64,000 bases of DNA from CADCTP01 sp963849885 (GTDB lineage Bacteria; Actinomycetota; Actinomycetes; Mycobacteriales; CADCTP01): assembly GCA_963849885.1 (NCBI GenBank), contig CAWKIV010000015.1, forward strand, positions 69,121-133,120, written 5' to 3'. Below are positions 41,783 through 49,623 of the stretch, piece by piece. The notes beneath the pieces are model-generated. The model had not been told where the DNA came from, made no database searches, and saw nothing but the letters and a program-made list of their open reading frames with translations. The position numbers and the translations under genes were made by a program. Each line of letters begins with the position of its first letter. Within the stretch, counting starts at the first letter, position 1.

Positions 41783-43768
41783 TCAGGGCACGACGAGGGC
41801 GCTCGCGTCGACGACGAAGACCTGACCGCGTAATCCCAGCCGGTCGACCAGCGCGTTCGCGATCCGTAGCGACCGAGGCCCGGTGCACCGCCACTCGACG
41901 ACCATGCCGTTGCCGGCCGCCAGCTCCGCCTGCCGCAGCATCTGCTCGGACCAGCGTTCCTGCCGGAACTCACCGATCGCGGTCCGCCGGCGTTCGATGA
42001 CGTCGGCGACCGTCCGAGGCGTTCCGCGCAGCCGGTCGAGCACGTCGTAGTTCCTCGGGACCGGATCACGGCGCGAGGTCGTGCGGAAGCCCTGGTCGGA
42101 CTTCACCTCCACCAGCCGCTGCCGGCCGAGCAGGTCGTCGGGTCCTCCTTCGCCGGTCCACCCGTCGATCTGTGCCGTGACGCCCGTCCGGCGGTCCCGC
42201 ACCCGGTAGCTCCACTCGCTGCCGTCCGTGGCGTTGATCTCGTCGAAGATGCCGAGGATGCCGGGGTTCCGGCGTTCCGCGGTGATCTCGAAGTTGGTCG
42301 CGAGGTCGGGCTGGGTGCGAAGGCGCGCCTGCCAAAGTGCGCGCAGCCGTCTCGGCAACCTCTGGTCCTGCCACGGCGGATCAGGACCACCACCACCGCC
42401 GGCCCCGCCGCCGGCGCCGCCCGACGTGGCCGGCGGCGCGGGCGGGGCGGGTGTGCCTCCGCCGGCCGCCATGGCGGCGGCCGAGACAGCTAGCACGGCC
42501 GCATTCACCGAAGCGGTCGGCGGGCTGACCCGTACGACGGCGGCCGCCCCGCCGCCGGCGAACCCGCCGGGCCCGAGTCCGCCGGCCGGGCCGAACACGG
42601 CGGCACCGGCCTCGAGCAGGCTTGCCGCGGCGCCCGTGAGCGCGGCGGCGCGCAGCACGTTCACGACGACCCTCTGCCGCTCGCTCCACTCGGCGAGGCG
42701 CCGGAGGATGGGATCGAGGTTGGACACCAGCGCGGTCCACCGCTCGAGGACCGCAGCGTGGTCTCGCGTCCGCGCCGCGTCGAGGATGGGCTGGGTGGTC
42801 TCCAGCACGAGGCGCCACTCATCGAGGAACTCGGGACGCGGTGCCTCGCTGATGCCGGCGACGGCGTCGACGGAGATCAGTGTGGCGAGATGCAGTCGCA
42901 GGGTCGCGATCACATGGAGGATGAGTGCCTCGTCGGCCGCGACGGCGGCGTCCTCGAGGGCCTGTCCCGGCGGCAGTCGGCCGTCCCGAGCCGCCTGCCG
43001 CAGGTCCCGCGCACGCTCGACGGCGCTCTCGAACTCGCTTGTGTCGGAGGCGCGGCGTACGACGTTCCGGACCGTCGCCCGGGCGGTCTCGCGCTCGCCG
43101 GGGGTGAGGCCGAAGTCGGGGTTGGTGTAGGCGAGCTGCGCCCTGATCTCCTCGGCCAGCAGCCCCGCGCCTTCGAGCAGATCCCCGGGCGCCTGGATTT
43201 TGACGCCGAGCACCCGCGGACGGTCGGGCGGCGGCGCGGGTTCAAGCGCGTAGACCAGGTTGTCGACGGCGATGCGGCGGTTCAGCAGGTCCGACAGCAC
43301 GAGGTCGAGCTCGTCGGCGAGGGCGCGTTCGAGCGCGCCGGCGACGAGGGGAGGCGGGAGGGTCGGCGCCGGCGGGGTCGCGAGCCAGTCCTCGAGGACC
43401 TGCTCGACGACCTCCTCGCGGGGGGCGTCCACGACCGCCGTCGCCTGGGCACGGATGGCCGCCGTCGGCTGCTCGATCTCGGCCGGCGCGGGGACGAGCG
43501 GAGGCTCCGTCGGTGCGCGCTCGTCGTCCTGATCGGCAGCGAGGAGCGGCGGCGGGCTCGCCGATCCCGCCTCGTCCGGCTCGGACGCGAGCAGTGGCGG
43601 CGGACTCGGCGACCTCTCGTCGTCCAAAGGAGTCGTGCCCGGGCCGCCCGCCGCCTCGTCCTCGTCGCGCAGCCGTGACGGAGAATCGTCGCCGCGGTAC
43701 GGCGGCAGCAGCACGGTGATCCACTGCGGCTCCAGCTCGACCCGGTACCGCGGCTGCTGGTCGCTCAT
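41783..43768 (-). CDS. Polymorphic-toxin-like protein with C-terminal REase-fold nuclease domain
   Basis: A 661-aa protein. Residues 1-~120 are acidic and Pro-rich. Residues ~130-360 are helical (IDNLVYALEPAPPPDRPRVL, then GVKIQAPGDLLEGAGLLAEE). Two hydrophobic segments follow (~365-390 VLRAAALTGAAASLLEAGAA; ~418-434 AAVLAVSAAAMAAGGG), then a Gly/Pro linker to ~460. The last ~185 residues resemble a Tox-REase-type restriction-endonuclease fold: WSYRVRDRRTGVTAQIDGW, then QRLVEVKSDQGFRTTSRRD (D...E-V-K nuclease core), and VVEWRCTGPRSLRIANALV. N-terminal delivery region, translocation-like hydrophobic part and C-terminal nuclease is the layout of secreted polymorphic toxins. No adjacent immunity gene is seen on its 3' side. 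It starts 4 bases after the 1,134-aa gene. Confidence 0.7.
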   Translation of the reverse strand: MSDQQPRYRVELEPQWITVLLPPYRGDDSPSRLRDEDEAAGGPGTTPLDDERSPSPPPLLASEPDEAGSASPPPLLAADQDDERAPTEPPLVPAPAEIEQPTAAIRAQATAVVDAPREEVVEQVLEDWLATPPAPTLPPPLVAGALERALADELDLVLSDLLNRRIAVDNLVYALEPAPPPDRPRVLGVKIQAPGDLLEGAGLLAEEIRAQLAYTNPDFGLTPGERETARATVRNVVRRASDTSEFESAVERARDLRQAARDGRLPPGQALEDAAVAADEALILHVIATLRLHLATLISVDAVAGISEAPRPEFLDEWRLVLETTQPILDAARTRDHAAVLERWTALVSNLDPILRRLAEWSERQRVVVNVLRAAALTGAAASLLEAGAAVFGPAGGLGPGGFAGGGAAAVVRVSPPTASVNAAVLAVSAAAMAAGGGTPAPPAPPATSGGAGGGAGGGGGPDPPWQDQRLPRRLRALWQARLRTQPDLATNFEITAERRNPGILGIFDEINATDGSEWSYRVRDRRTGVTAQIDGWTGEGGPDDLLGRQRLVEVKSDQGFRTTSRRDPVPRNYDVLDRLRGTPRTVADVIERRRTAIGEFRQERWSEQMLRQAELAAGNGMVVEWRCTGPRSLRIANALVDRLGLRGQVFVVDASALVVP

Positions 43769-43772
43769 GACG

Positions 43773-46700
43773 TCAGTTCTCTCGTCGTGGCGTCCTGCGG
43801 CCCTTCTTCCTGACGGACAGGCGCACGGCGCCCTGCCGGCGTACGGGATCGGAGAGGTTGGGCGGGTTCCGGTCGAGCCGGAGCTTCCGGCGGCGGGCTT
43901 CCTGCTCGGCCTGGGCGGCCCGGTGCTCGGCCCGCGAGGCGTCCGCCCGGCGGGACCGCACCTCGGCCTCGCGCAGATCCATCACGAACGACTCGCCGGT
44001 GTCGCAGGGTCCGAGCCGGGCCTGCACGGAGATCCCCTTGGTCGGCACGGTCTCGATCCGGGTGGCCGCCGGCGGCTCGAAGTCCTCGGCGAAGAGCACC
44101 TGCTCGACCATCCAGCGGGCGACGTCGGGGTCGGCCTCCATCCGGAACGGGAGCACGGCCTTACGTCCGACGAACCCGATCACCTCGTTGTCGGCGTACT
44201 CGGCGAGCCGGTCGCCCCGTGCGGTGAGCAGGTTGAACCGGTCCGTGGCGGACATGGCGTTCCAGATGGCCTGCCTGTAGTGGCTCTCGTTCGCGCTGAT
44301 GTGCCCGAGCAGCTGCTGCTCGAGGACGACGGCTTCGGCGATCCGCTGGACGTCGAATCCGCGGATCTTCGTGGGCAGCGGCCCGTCCCGTGCGATGCGG
44401 ATCGCCGCGGCGGTGAGGGCGGCGCCGACGCCGCCTTCCTCGATGAAGCTCAGGTCCGGCGGGGCCTCGTCCGTGGTGAAGCCCTCGTAGAGCTTCTCGA
44501 CCGTCCACAGGATCGGGTTGAGCAGGCGCTTCGCCAGCTCCTCGAGCGACCAGTTGCCGCTGCCCAGCGCAGCGCCGGCGACGGGTGTGCCCGTGCCGGT
44601 CGTGGTCGACGGGTTCTCCTCCGGGCACGGTCTGGCAATGACAGCGGCGAGCACGGCCCGGACCTCGGCGAGGGACGACTCGAAACCCAGGTCCAGGAAC
44701 CCCGCGTCGCGGACGACGAAGTCCGACCGGGGGAAGCCGACGACCCGGGCCGTGTCGCGGATCAGCCGGGCGTACTCCCCCAGCATCGCGTGGGGGAGCA
44801 TCGCCATCGTCACGACACGGTCCCGCTGCTCGTGCAGGGCCTGCTTCAGCACCCCGAGCTCGGGGGCCGCCGGCCGGTACGCGTGCGCCCACGCGCGAAT
44901 CCGCTGCCAGAAGGCCGGACAGGCGGTCTCCAGCGCGAGAGTCCGGTAAAGGTACGTGTGCAGCGTGCGGATCCACTGCTCCTGCGCGGCCGCGTCGGGT
45001 GGGCTGTAGGCGAGCGTCTCCCGGGTCGCGACCTCCAGCTGGAGAACGGTCTGGGCGAACCTGCTGAGCACCTCGGTCACGGCCGCCGGCAGCGGCCCCG
45101 AACACCCGGCGCATCCACCGGTCGTCGTTCCGACGCTGATCCCGCCGCTGACTCCACCGGCACCGGTGCCGGTCGCCGTCCCAGTGCCGCCGCCGAGCTG
45201 CCCGCTCCAGATCTGGGCGCTGAACAGCTCCGTGAAACCCGCGAACGGCAGCCAGACAGCCGTCCCGGCGCGGACGCTGACCTGCCCGGCCGGGCTCAGG
45301 CAGACGTCGGCGAAGCCGACGACCGGCGGGACCGGCAGCGGGACCGGGAAGCGCAGGCACGGACCCTCGCCCTCGCCGGTCAACGGCCCGCTCGCGAACG
45401 GGCCGGACAGCCGGACGCTCAACGGACCGGCGCCCTCGCGGCAGATCTCCAGGGAGTGCCCCGGCAGGATCGGCAGAGGCACGGGAATGCAGACGCGGGT
45501 CGTCCCGGTGGTGGGCTCCGTGCCCGGCTCGCTCGGCCCGGTCCCCGGTCCGGTCGGGCTCGCCGCGGGCTCACACAGGCAGACCGGTTCCTCGCAGGCA
45601 CAGCCCGGCGCGCAGGCGACCTCGCACGTGGCCTCGAACTCCGCGAGCAGGCGTACGGCATCGAAGCCCGCCCGGTACGACTCGGAGGTCAGCGCCGCGC
45701 GCAACGCCCCCTCGTTGTGGAGGACGAAGTAGCGGTTGATCCCACCGGGGAGCACGTCGTCCACGAGGACGCACAGCCGTACGTCCCCTTTGGACAGACG
45801 CGTCTCGACGCGGTAGCTCGCGAGGGTCTCGAAGTAGTCGAAGGTCAGCGTCCGGGTCATGTTGAGGTTCCGAACAGTTCGCGTCACCCGCGTCTCCGAC
45901 CCGAACTCCGCGGACTCGGTCACGCGGGTCTGCCGGACGGCTTTCACCCGTTGCGTCGCTTCGTCGGTCGCCTCGACGACGTCGTCGGACGTACGCCGCG
46001 CCGAGTCGGTGAGCTGCTTGCCGATCGTGCCGCCAGCTTGGCCGCCGAGGTTCACGATGCCGAACTTGACGCCGATCTCACCCTTGCCGTTGGCGTTCCA
46101 GTTGCGCTGGCGTTGCGCCTCCCGCACGACCTGGTCGGCATCTTTGATCGTCTGCCGACCGAGCGTCGAGATCTCCGACTCGTCGGTCGTCGTGGTCTCG
46201 GTCTCCGTACGGCGCCGATCCCAGGAGAAGATCTCGATCGTCGTCTCCTCCTGCGGCGCCAGGGGGATCGAGTTGAGCAAGCCGCCCCGGGTGTAGCCCA
46301 GCAGCGTCCACACCTGACGATGCGGGCACCGCAGGACGAACTCGTATCCGCCGGGCAGCGGCCGCTCTGGTGGCGTCCTCGACGTGGAGAGGTCGATAGC
46401 TAGGGAGCCGGCTCGGGCTGCACCGGTCACCAGGTCTGGGGTTCCCGCCCTGACGACGGTGATCGGCGCACCGCCGTCGGGAGTGAGCACCACCTTCTCG
46501 CCCGCGGCCAGCGCCGTGGCCTGGTTCTCCGTCAGGGAAAGCGACTGCCCACTCGGCAGACGCGGCGTGGCGAGGAACGCCGCCAGGTCAGATACCCGGA
46601 GCGTCAGGTGCTCGGAGGCGCCCGGAGCCTGACCGCTGGCCTCGGCGACGACGACGAACTGGCGGGCGGTTTCACCCTCCCCCGACCGCACTCCCGTGCG

Positions 46701-47177
46701 GCCGGTGAAGAGCAGCTGCCGGAGGTTCTCGGTCGCGAGCGGGACCTCTTCGCCGTCCAGGTCGATCGCTCGTCGCGCGAGCAGCACGCCGAGCGGCACC
46801 CGGGTCTCGGCAGGCGCTGTGGTTCCGTCCCGCAGCTCCGGCGGAGCCTCCCACCGGTCCAGGAGCGGTGCTTCTGCGAGCAGCGCCGCACGAGTCGGCG
46901 CGTCAAGCCCGGCGAGGTCCACGGCGTCGACGGTCCGGTACAGCGGCAACATCAACGGCCGCTTGGACCGCCGCAACGCGACGAGGTCGACGAAGGTGAA
47001 CCGGTCGATGGAGATCTGCACCGGTAGCAGCGGACTGCAATGTCCCCCGTATTCGTCGAACAATTCGTATGCCTGCTTCTCTGGCATTGGATACGCCTCG
47101 GCCAGGGCCGCCTGCCGAGCCAGGCCCACCGTGATGTCGGCCGGTCGTCCCTCGTCGTGCTGATTCGGGTGCGCCAT
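43773..47177 (-). CDS. Large 1,134-residue protein of unknown function, paired with the toxin-like gene
   Basis: Start ATG 47177 has AGGAG 8 bases upstream. The protein has no signal peptide. It has an N-terminal ~240-residue mixed region, then CPHRQVWTLLGYTRGGLLNS with IPLAPQEETTIEIFSWDRRR followed by Thr/Glu-rich sequence. A polar, probably coiled stretch comes next (DSARRTSDDVVEATDEATQR), then a Cys cluster (ATCEVACAPGCACEEPVCLC, about 515-537) and a Gly/Thr-rich segment. The C-terminal half is helical (YRPAAPELGVLKQALHEQRD) and ends in a basic coiled coil (RADASRAEHRAAQAEQEARR). I do not recognise a characterised family. A structural carrier or export partner for the toxin encoded 4 bases downstream is inference from gene order only. 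Confidence 0.7.
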   Translation of the reverse strand: MAHPNQHDEGRPADITVGLARQAALAEAYPMPEKQAYELFDEYGGHCSPLLPVQISIDRFTFVDLVALRRSKRPLMLPLYRTVDAVDLAGLDAPTRAALLAEAPLLDRWEAPPELRDGTTAPAETRVPLGVLLARRAIDLDGEEVPLATENLRQLLFTGRTGVRSGEGETARQFVVVAEASGQAPGASEHLTLRVSDLAAFLATPRLPSGQSLSLTENQATALAAGEKVVLTPDGGAPITVVRAGTPDLVTGAARAGSLAIDLSTSRTPPERPLPGGYEFVLRCPHRQVWTLLGYTRGGLLNSIPLAPQEETTIEIFSWDRRRTETETTTTDESEISTLGRQTIKDADQVVREAQRQRNWNANGKGEIGVKFGIVNLGGQAGGTIGKQLTDSARRTSDDVVEATDEATQRVKAVRQTRVTESAEFGSETRVTRTVRNLNMTRTLTFDYFETLASYRVETRLSKGDVRLCVLVDDVLPGGINRYFVLHNEGALRAALTSESYRAGFDAVRLLAEFEATCEVACAPGCACEEPVCLCEPAASPTGPGTGPSEPGTEPTTGTTRVCIPVPLPILPGHSLEICREGAGPLSVRLSGPFASGPLTGEGEGPCLRFPVPLPVPPVVGFADVCLSPAGQVSVRAGTAVWLPFAGFTELFSAQIWSGQLGGGTGTATGTGAGGVSGGISVGTTTGGCAGCSGPLPAAVTEVLSRFAQTVLQLEVATRETLAYSPPDAAAQEQWIRTLHTYLYRTLALETACPAFWQRIRAWAHAYRPAAPELGVLKQALHEQRDRVVTMAMLPHAMLGEYARLIRDTARVVGFPRSDFVVRDAGFLDLGFESSLAEVRAVLAAVIARPCPEENPSTTTGTGTPVAGAALGSGNWSLEELAKRLLNPILWTVEKLYEGFTTDEAPPDLSFIEEGGVGAALTAAAIRIARDGPLPTKIRGFDVQRIAEAVVLEQQLLGHISANESHYRQAIWNAMSATDRFNLLTARGDRLAEYADNEVIGFVGRKAVLPFRMEADPDVARWMVEQVLFAEDFEPPAATRIETVPTKGISVQARLGPCDTGESFVMDLREAEVRSRRADASRAEHRAAQAEQEARRRKLRLDRNPPNLSDPVRRQGAVRLSVRKKGRRTPRREN

Positions 47178-47872
47178 GGTCGACTCCTGCACCAGATCGT
47201 GAGACCCCGCCCCACTGAAGCAGAGCCGCAGCCCTTCGTCAGGCGTACAGGCCGAGATCACGCGAAGGGCCGCCACCGCATGACTGTTCGTGCTCACGCG
47301 TCGGCCAAGGGGGTGACAACGATCGAGCTCGGCTTCACGTCTACCGGCACAGGACGGGCCCGGTCCAGTCACCCGGCGGAAAGCCACCGAGACTCAGCCC
47401 AGAGTCGAGCGCCTCGACGACCTCGGCTCATGCGACGAGCACACGGGTCCGATCCTCCCTCGCCGCCGATCGCAACATCCCCGCGCCGCCCGGTCGGTGC
47501 CGGTCCACATCACCACATGCGCTGCCGCCTCCGCCGCTTCGAGGAGCTGACCGACCGGTCCCGGACTTCACCGACACCCTCATCGAAGCGAGCATCGCTC
47601 TCCGAGCGACCGCGCACCTGACCACGGCAACCAGCTCTGAACGCTCCCCCGTTGGGCCGGCCTCGCCTGCCGGCGTGAGCGTGTGCGCGACCAGCGGCTT
47701 CGCGCGTCCCGCGCAGCGCGGCTTCGCGTGTCCCGCGCGCAGCGCGGCGAAGTCGCCAGTCCCCGGCGGTGGCGCCGGGTCTTTACGTTGATCACCTCTC
47801 AACCGCCAGCGACGCTGGCGTCGGCGCCCACACACCGTCGCGCTTCTGACACGACGGGCTCCCTCGCCGAAC
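47178..47872. other. 695-base gap with GC-rich palindromic repeats
   Basis: No convincing gene is seen in any frame. The part near the large gene should carry its promoter. At 47691-47755 there are short self-complementary units such as CCGCGCAGCGCGGC and CCGCGCGCAGCGCGGC, similar in style to those at 52203-52290 in the second element. They may be degenerate mobile hairpin repeats or terminators for the 151-residue gene that ends at 47873. Confidence 0.5.
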
Positions 47873-48328
47873 TCACGGGATGATGAGCTTGCCTAACGCC
47901 CCTCCTTGGAGCACGACGGTCTCTCCATCGACGGTGCGCTGGAACTCAAGTTGGATGGCGTAGAGGTACTCGCCCGACAGCCATGCGCAGGCGGCGTTCC
48001 CGACGAATGGCACGATGCGAATGCCGTAGAGGCCATCACTCTGGTTGATGAATTCGGTGACGGATATGTCGCAGCCTCCGGGACGTACGTTGAATCCGCC
48101 TCTCAGAGTCCATCCGGCCGGCAGGCTGACTGCACTGGTCTGGGTGCCGACATTAGCGCCCAGGTCATCGACCGGTTCGCCCCTCATCGTGACGAGGACG
48201 CTGATCAGTGCCGAGGCGGGAACGTTGGCCCCTGAGTCTCCCGCGGTGGCATTGCTTCTGTTGATCTGCATTTGCACCAGGAGCTCAGGGCGCTCGCTGC
48301 CATAATTCCTGTTCTGTCGCTCGGCCAT
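47873..48328 (-). CDS. 151-residue protein of unknown function
   Basis: Start ATG 48328 with GGAAGGA about 8 bases upstream. It has no signal peptide. The sequence is mostly beta-strand-like: ERPELLVQMQINRSNATAGD, VPASALISVLVTMRGEPVDD, LPAGWTLRGGFNVRPGGCDI, and CAWLSGEYLYAIQLEFQR. It has two Cys (in GGCDI and NAACAW). I do not recognise the family. It is in the same orientation as the large 1,134-residue gene, 695 bases upstream of it, and codon choice is less extreme than in the core genes, consistent with acquired DNA. Confidence 0.65.
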   Translation of the reverse strand: MAERQNRNYGSERPELLVQMQINRSNATAGDSGANVPASALISVLVTMRGEPVDDLGANVGTQTSAVSLPAGWTLRGGFNVRPGGCDISVTEFINQSDGLYGIRIVPFVGNAACAWLSGEYLYAIQLEFQRTVDGETVVLQGGALGKLIIP

Positions 48329-48695
48329 GGGGTGTGTCCTTCCGAGTGCTCGTTGCGCGAATAGTCGTCGAGTTCCTTCCGTCCGTCGCCCGCTCGAGCA
48401 AGCTCCGCTGCTCGGGCGGCACGGTCTCGCCCTAGACGGAGACTGCGGGAGGGCGTTCTGATACGCCCCGGAGCTGCCGAGCGGCTCAGCGGCGAGCCCG
48501 TTGCCTAACCAGCGAGGACGCGACCGAACACCTGGCGCTGTTCTCCCGCAAGCAACTCCGCGGCATAAAAAGCGCGTTGGCCTCTCCAGCCGGCTGCGGA
48601 CCGCCGGAGCTGCCGGACGCTGCTCAGAACCCGAAGTGCCTCGGCGAGCGCGTGCCGCCCGCAGGCTGAGCGGACGCTCGGGGCATGATGCCGCC
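48329..48695. other. 367-base divergent intergenic region
   Basis: Lies between the 151-residue gene (- strand) and the 122-residue gene (+ strand) and should hold both promoters. No repeat, RNA gene or further coding region is apparent. Stretches open on the + strand upstream of 48696 (from 48501) lack protein-like composition, so I start the next gene at 48696. Confidence 0.5.
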
Positions 48696-49064
48696 ATGCA
48701 GGATGGAACGTCTCTCGTTGGCGCACTGCGGCCTCGTCTGCCCCTGCGGATAGGTACGGTCGAATACAACGACCCGACGTTGATCGTGATCGGCGAACGT
48801 TGGTCTCTCGCGCTCCTAGGCGACTGGACGTGGCGTCGTGGCAGCGGCGTTGTGACCAGTTGGGGCCAACCCGGGGCGGAGGATGCGGTCTGGGACTTGT
48901 GCGGTTCGGAGGTGATCGGGGTCAACTTTCCCGACCCGGCCTTCGACGGGGATTGCTCGTTCAGCCTGTCGGACGGGTCTCTCGACGTCAGGTCCGACCG
49001 TTCCGGATGGGAGACCTGGACCTTTCATCACGACGATCTCAACGTCGTGTTCGTCGGACTCTGA
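48696..49064 (+). CDS. 122-residue small acidic protein, possibly immunity-like
   Basis: Start ATG 48696; the ribosome site is weak. Sequence: RIGTVEYNDPTLIVIGERWS, then LALLGDWTWRRGSGVV, DAVWDLCGSEVIGVNFPDPA, FSLSDGSLDVRSDRSGWETW. The W-x-L / strand / 'L-dg-l-v-sd' pattern is loosely like DUF6188 proteins and other small single-domain immunity-type proteins. That resemblance is by eye and weak. It is the last gene of the first element, close to the second attachment site, and is the only small acidic protein in the element that could counter the nuclease toxin. Confidence 0.5.
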   Translation: MQDGTSLVGALRPRLPLRIGTVEYNDPTLIVIGERWSLALLGDWTWRRGSGVVTSWGQPGAEDAVWDLCGSEVIGVNFPDPAFDGDCSFSLSDGSLDVRSDRSGWETWTFHHDDLNVVFVGL

Positions 49065-49089
49065 CTCGACCGCACATCGGCTGCCATGT

Positions 49090-49228
49090 GCGAGCCTCGT
49101 CGGGCGCAGTCCGTGGAGCGGATCGTGGGACGAACCACGGTCGGATGAGGCGACGGGTGCCGGCGGAGCACTGCTCACGGCCGGAGGGCACGCCTGGGAC
49201 GGCGGAGTCGGTGCGGCTGACCGGCCTT
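49090..49228 (+). repeat. Right-end homology, copy 1 (arm region of attachment site 2)
   Basis: These ~140 bases share clear similarity with 55975-56114: GCGAGCCTCG, CGTGGAGCGGATC, TGGGACGAAC, GCTCACGGC and GACGGCGGAGTC in the same order. They lie immediately left of two of the three attachment cores. The segment includes an arm-type repeat GATCGTGGGACGAA at 49121-49134. It likely marks the right end of an integrated element. Confidence 0.7.
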
Positions 49229-49265
49229 CGGAGGCGGGTGCGCAGGTTCGAATCCTGCCGGGGGC
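49225..49265 (+). other. Attachment site 2 (tRNA-Arg 3' copy)
   Basis: 41 bases match the tRNA-Arg 3' half with one change (anticodon loop C to T at 49228); the last 37 bases match exactly. The base after the acceptor stem differs (G rather than A). It cannot form a tRNA because the 5' half is absent. It divides the island into two tandem elements. Confidence 0.9.
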
Positions 49266-49623
49266 GCTCTACCTGACCCTGCGCCTATGACACGGGTAAT
49301 TGCGTCCCGAGGCCGATATGCCCGTTTCGTGGGACGAATCGTGGGACGAGCCGATCCTACAGAGACCCTCGATCCCTGCGCCGGAACCGACGGCTGTCGT
49401 CTGACCAGCGACGACAGCACCGGTTCACGATTCGAGGCACCGCCCACGGGGGCGGTGCTCGTTGAGTCCTGCAGCGTTCGTGTACGAAGGCGCGATGACG
49501 GAGCGTCACATAGAGACGCCATGACCTAACGACTTGGACCAGGCCTCGGGATCGATGGCGATTGAGCGACTCACCTAGGCGGCTTGCGAGCCGTCCCAGT
49601 CCACGCGCCGGGGTCGCCGGGGC
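49266..49623. other. 358-base left end of the second element
   Basis: Holds two adjacent direct copies of TCGTGGGACGAR (49327-49338 and 49339-49350), matching arm-type repeats seen right of attachment site 3 (56202-56223) in the same spacing from the core. A short frame (49287-49529) exists but is not protein-like. The remainder is the region downstream of the TOTE gene. Confidence 0.6.

Noticed and set aside
49225..49265. A second tRNA-Arg gene
   Set aside because: Only the anticodon arm's 3' side, T arm and acceptor 3' strand are present. No 5' acceptor strand or D arm lies upstream. It is an attachment-site duplication.
49287..49529. 80-residue protein right of attachment site 2
   Set aside because: It overlaps the arm-type repeats, has a mixed composition and no family resemblance.
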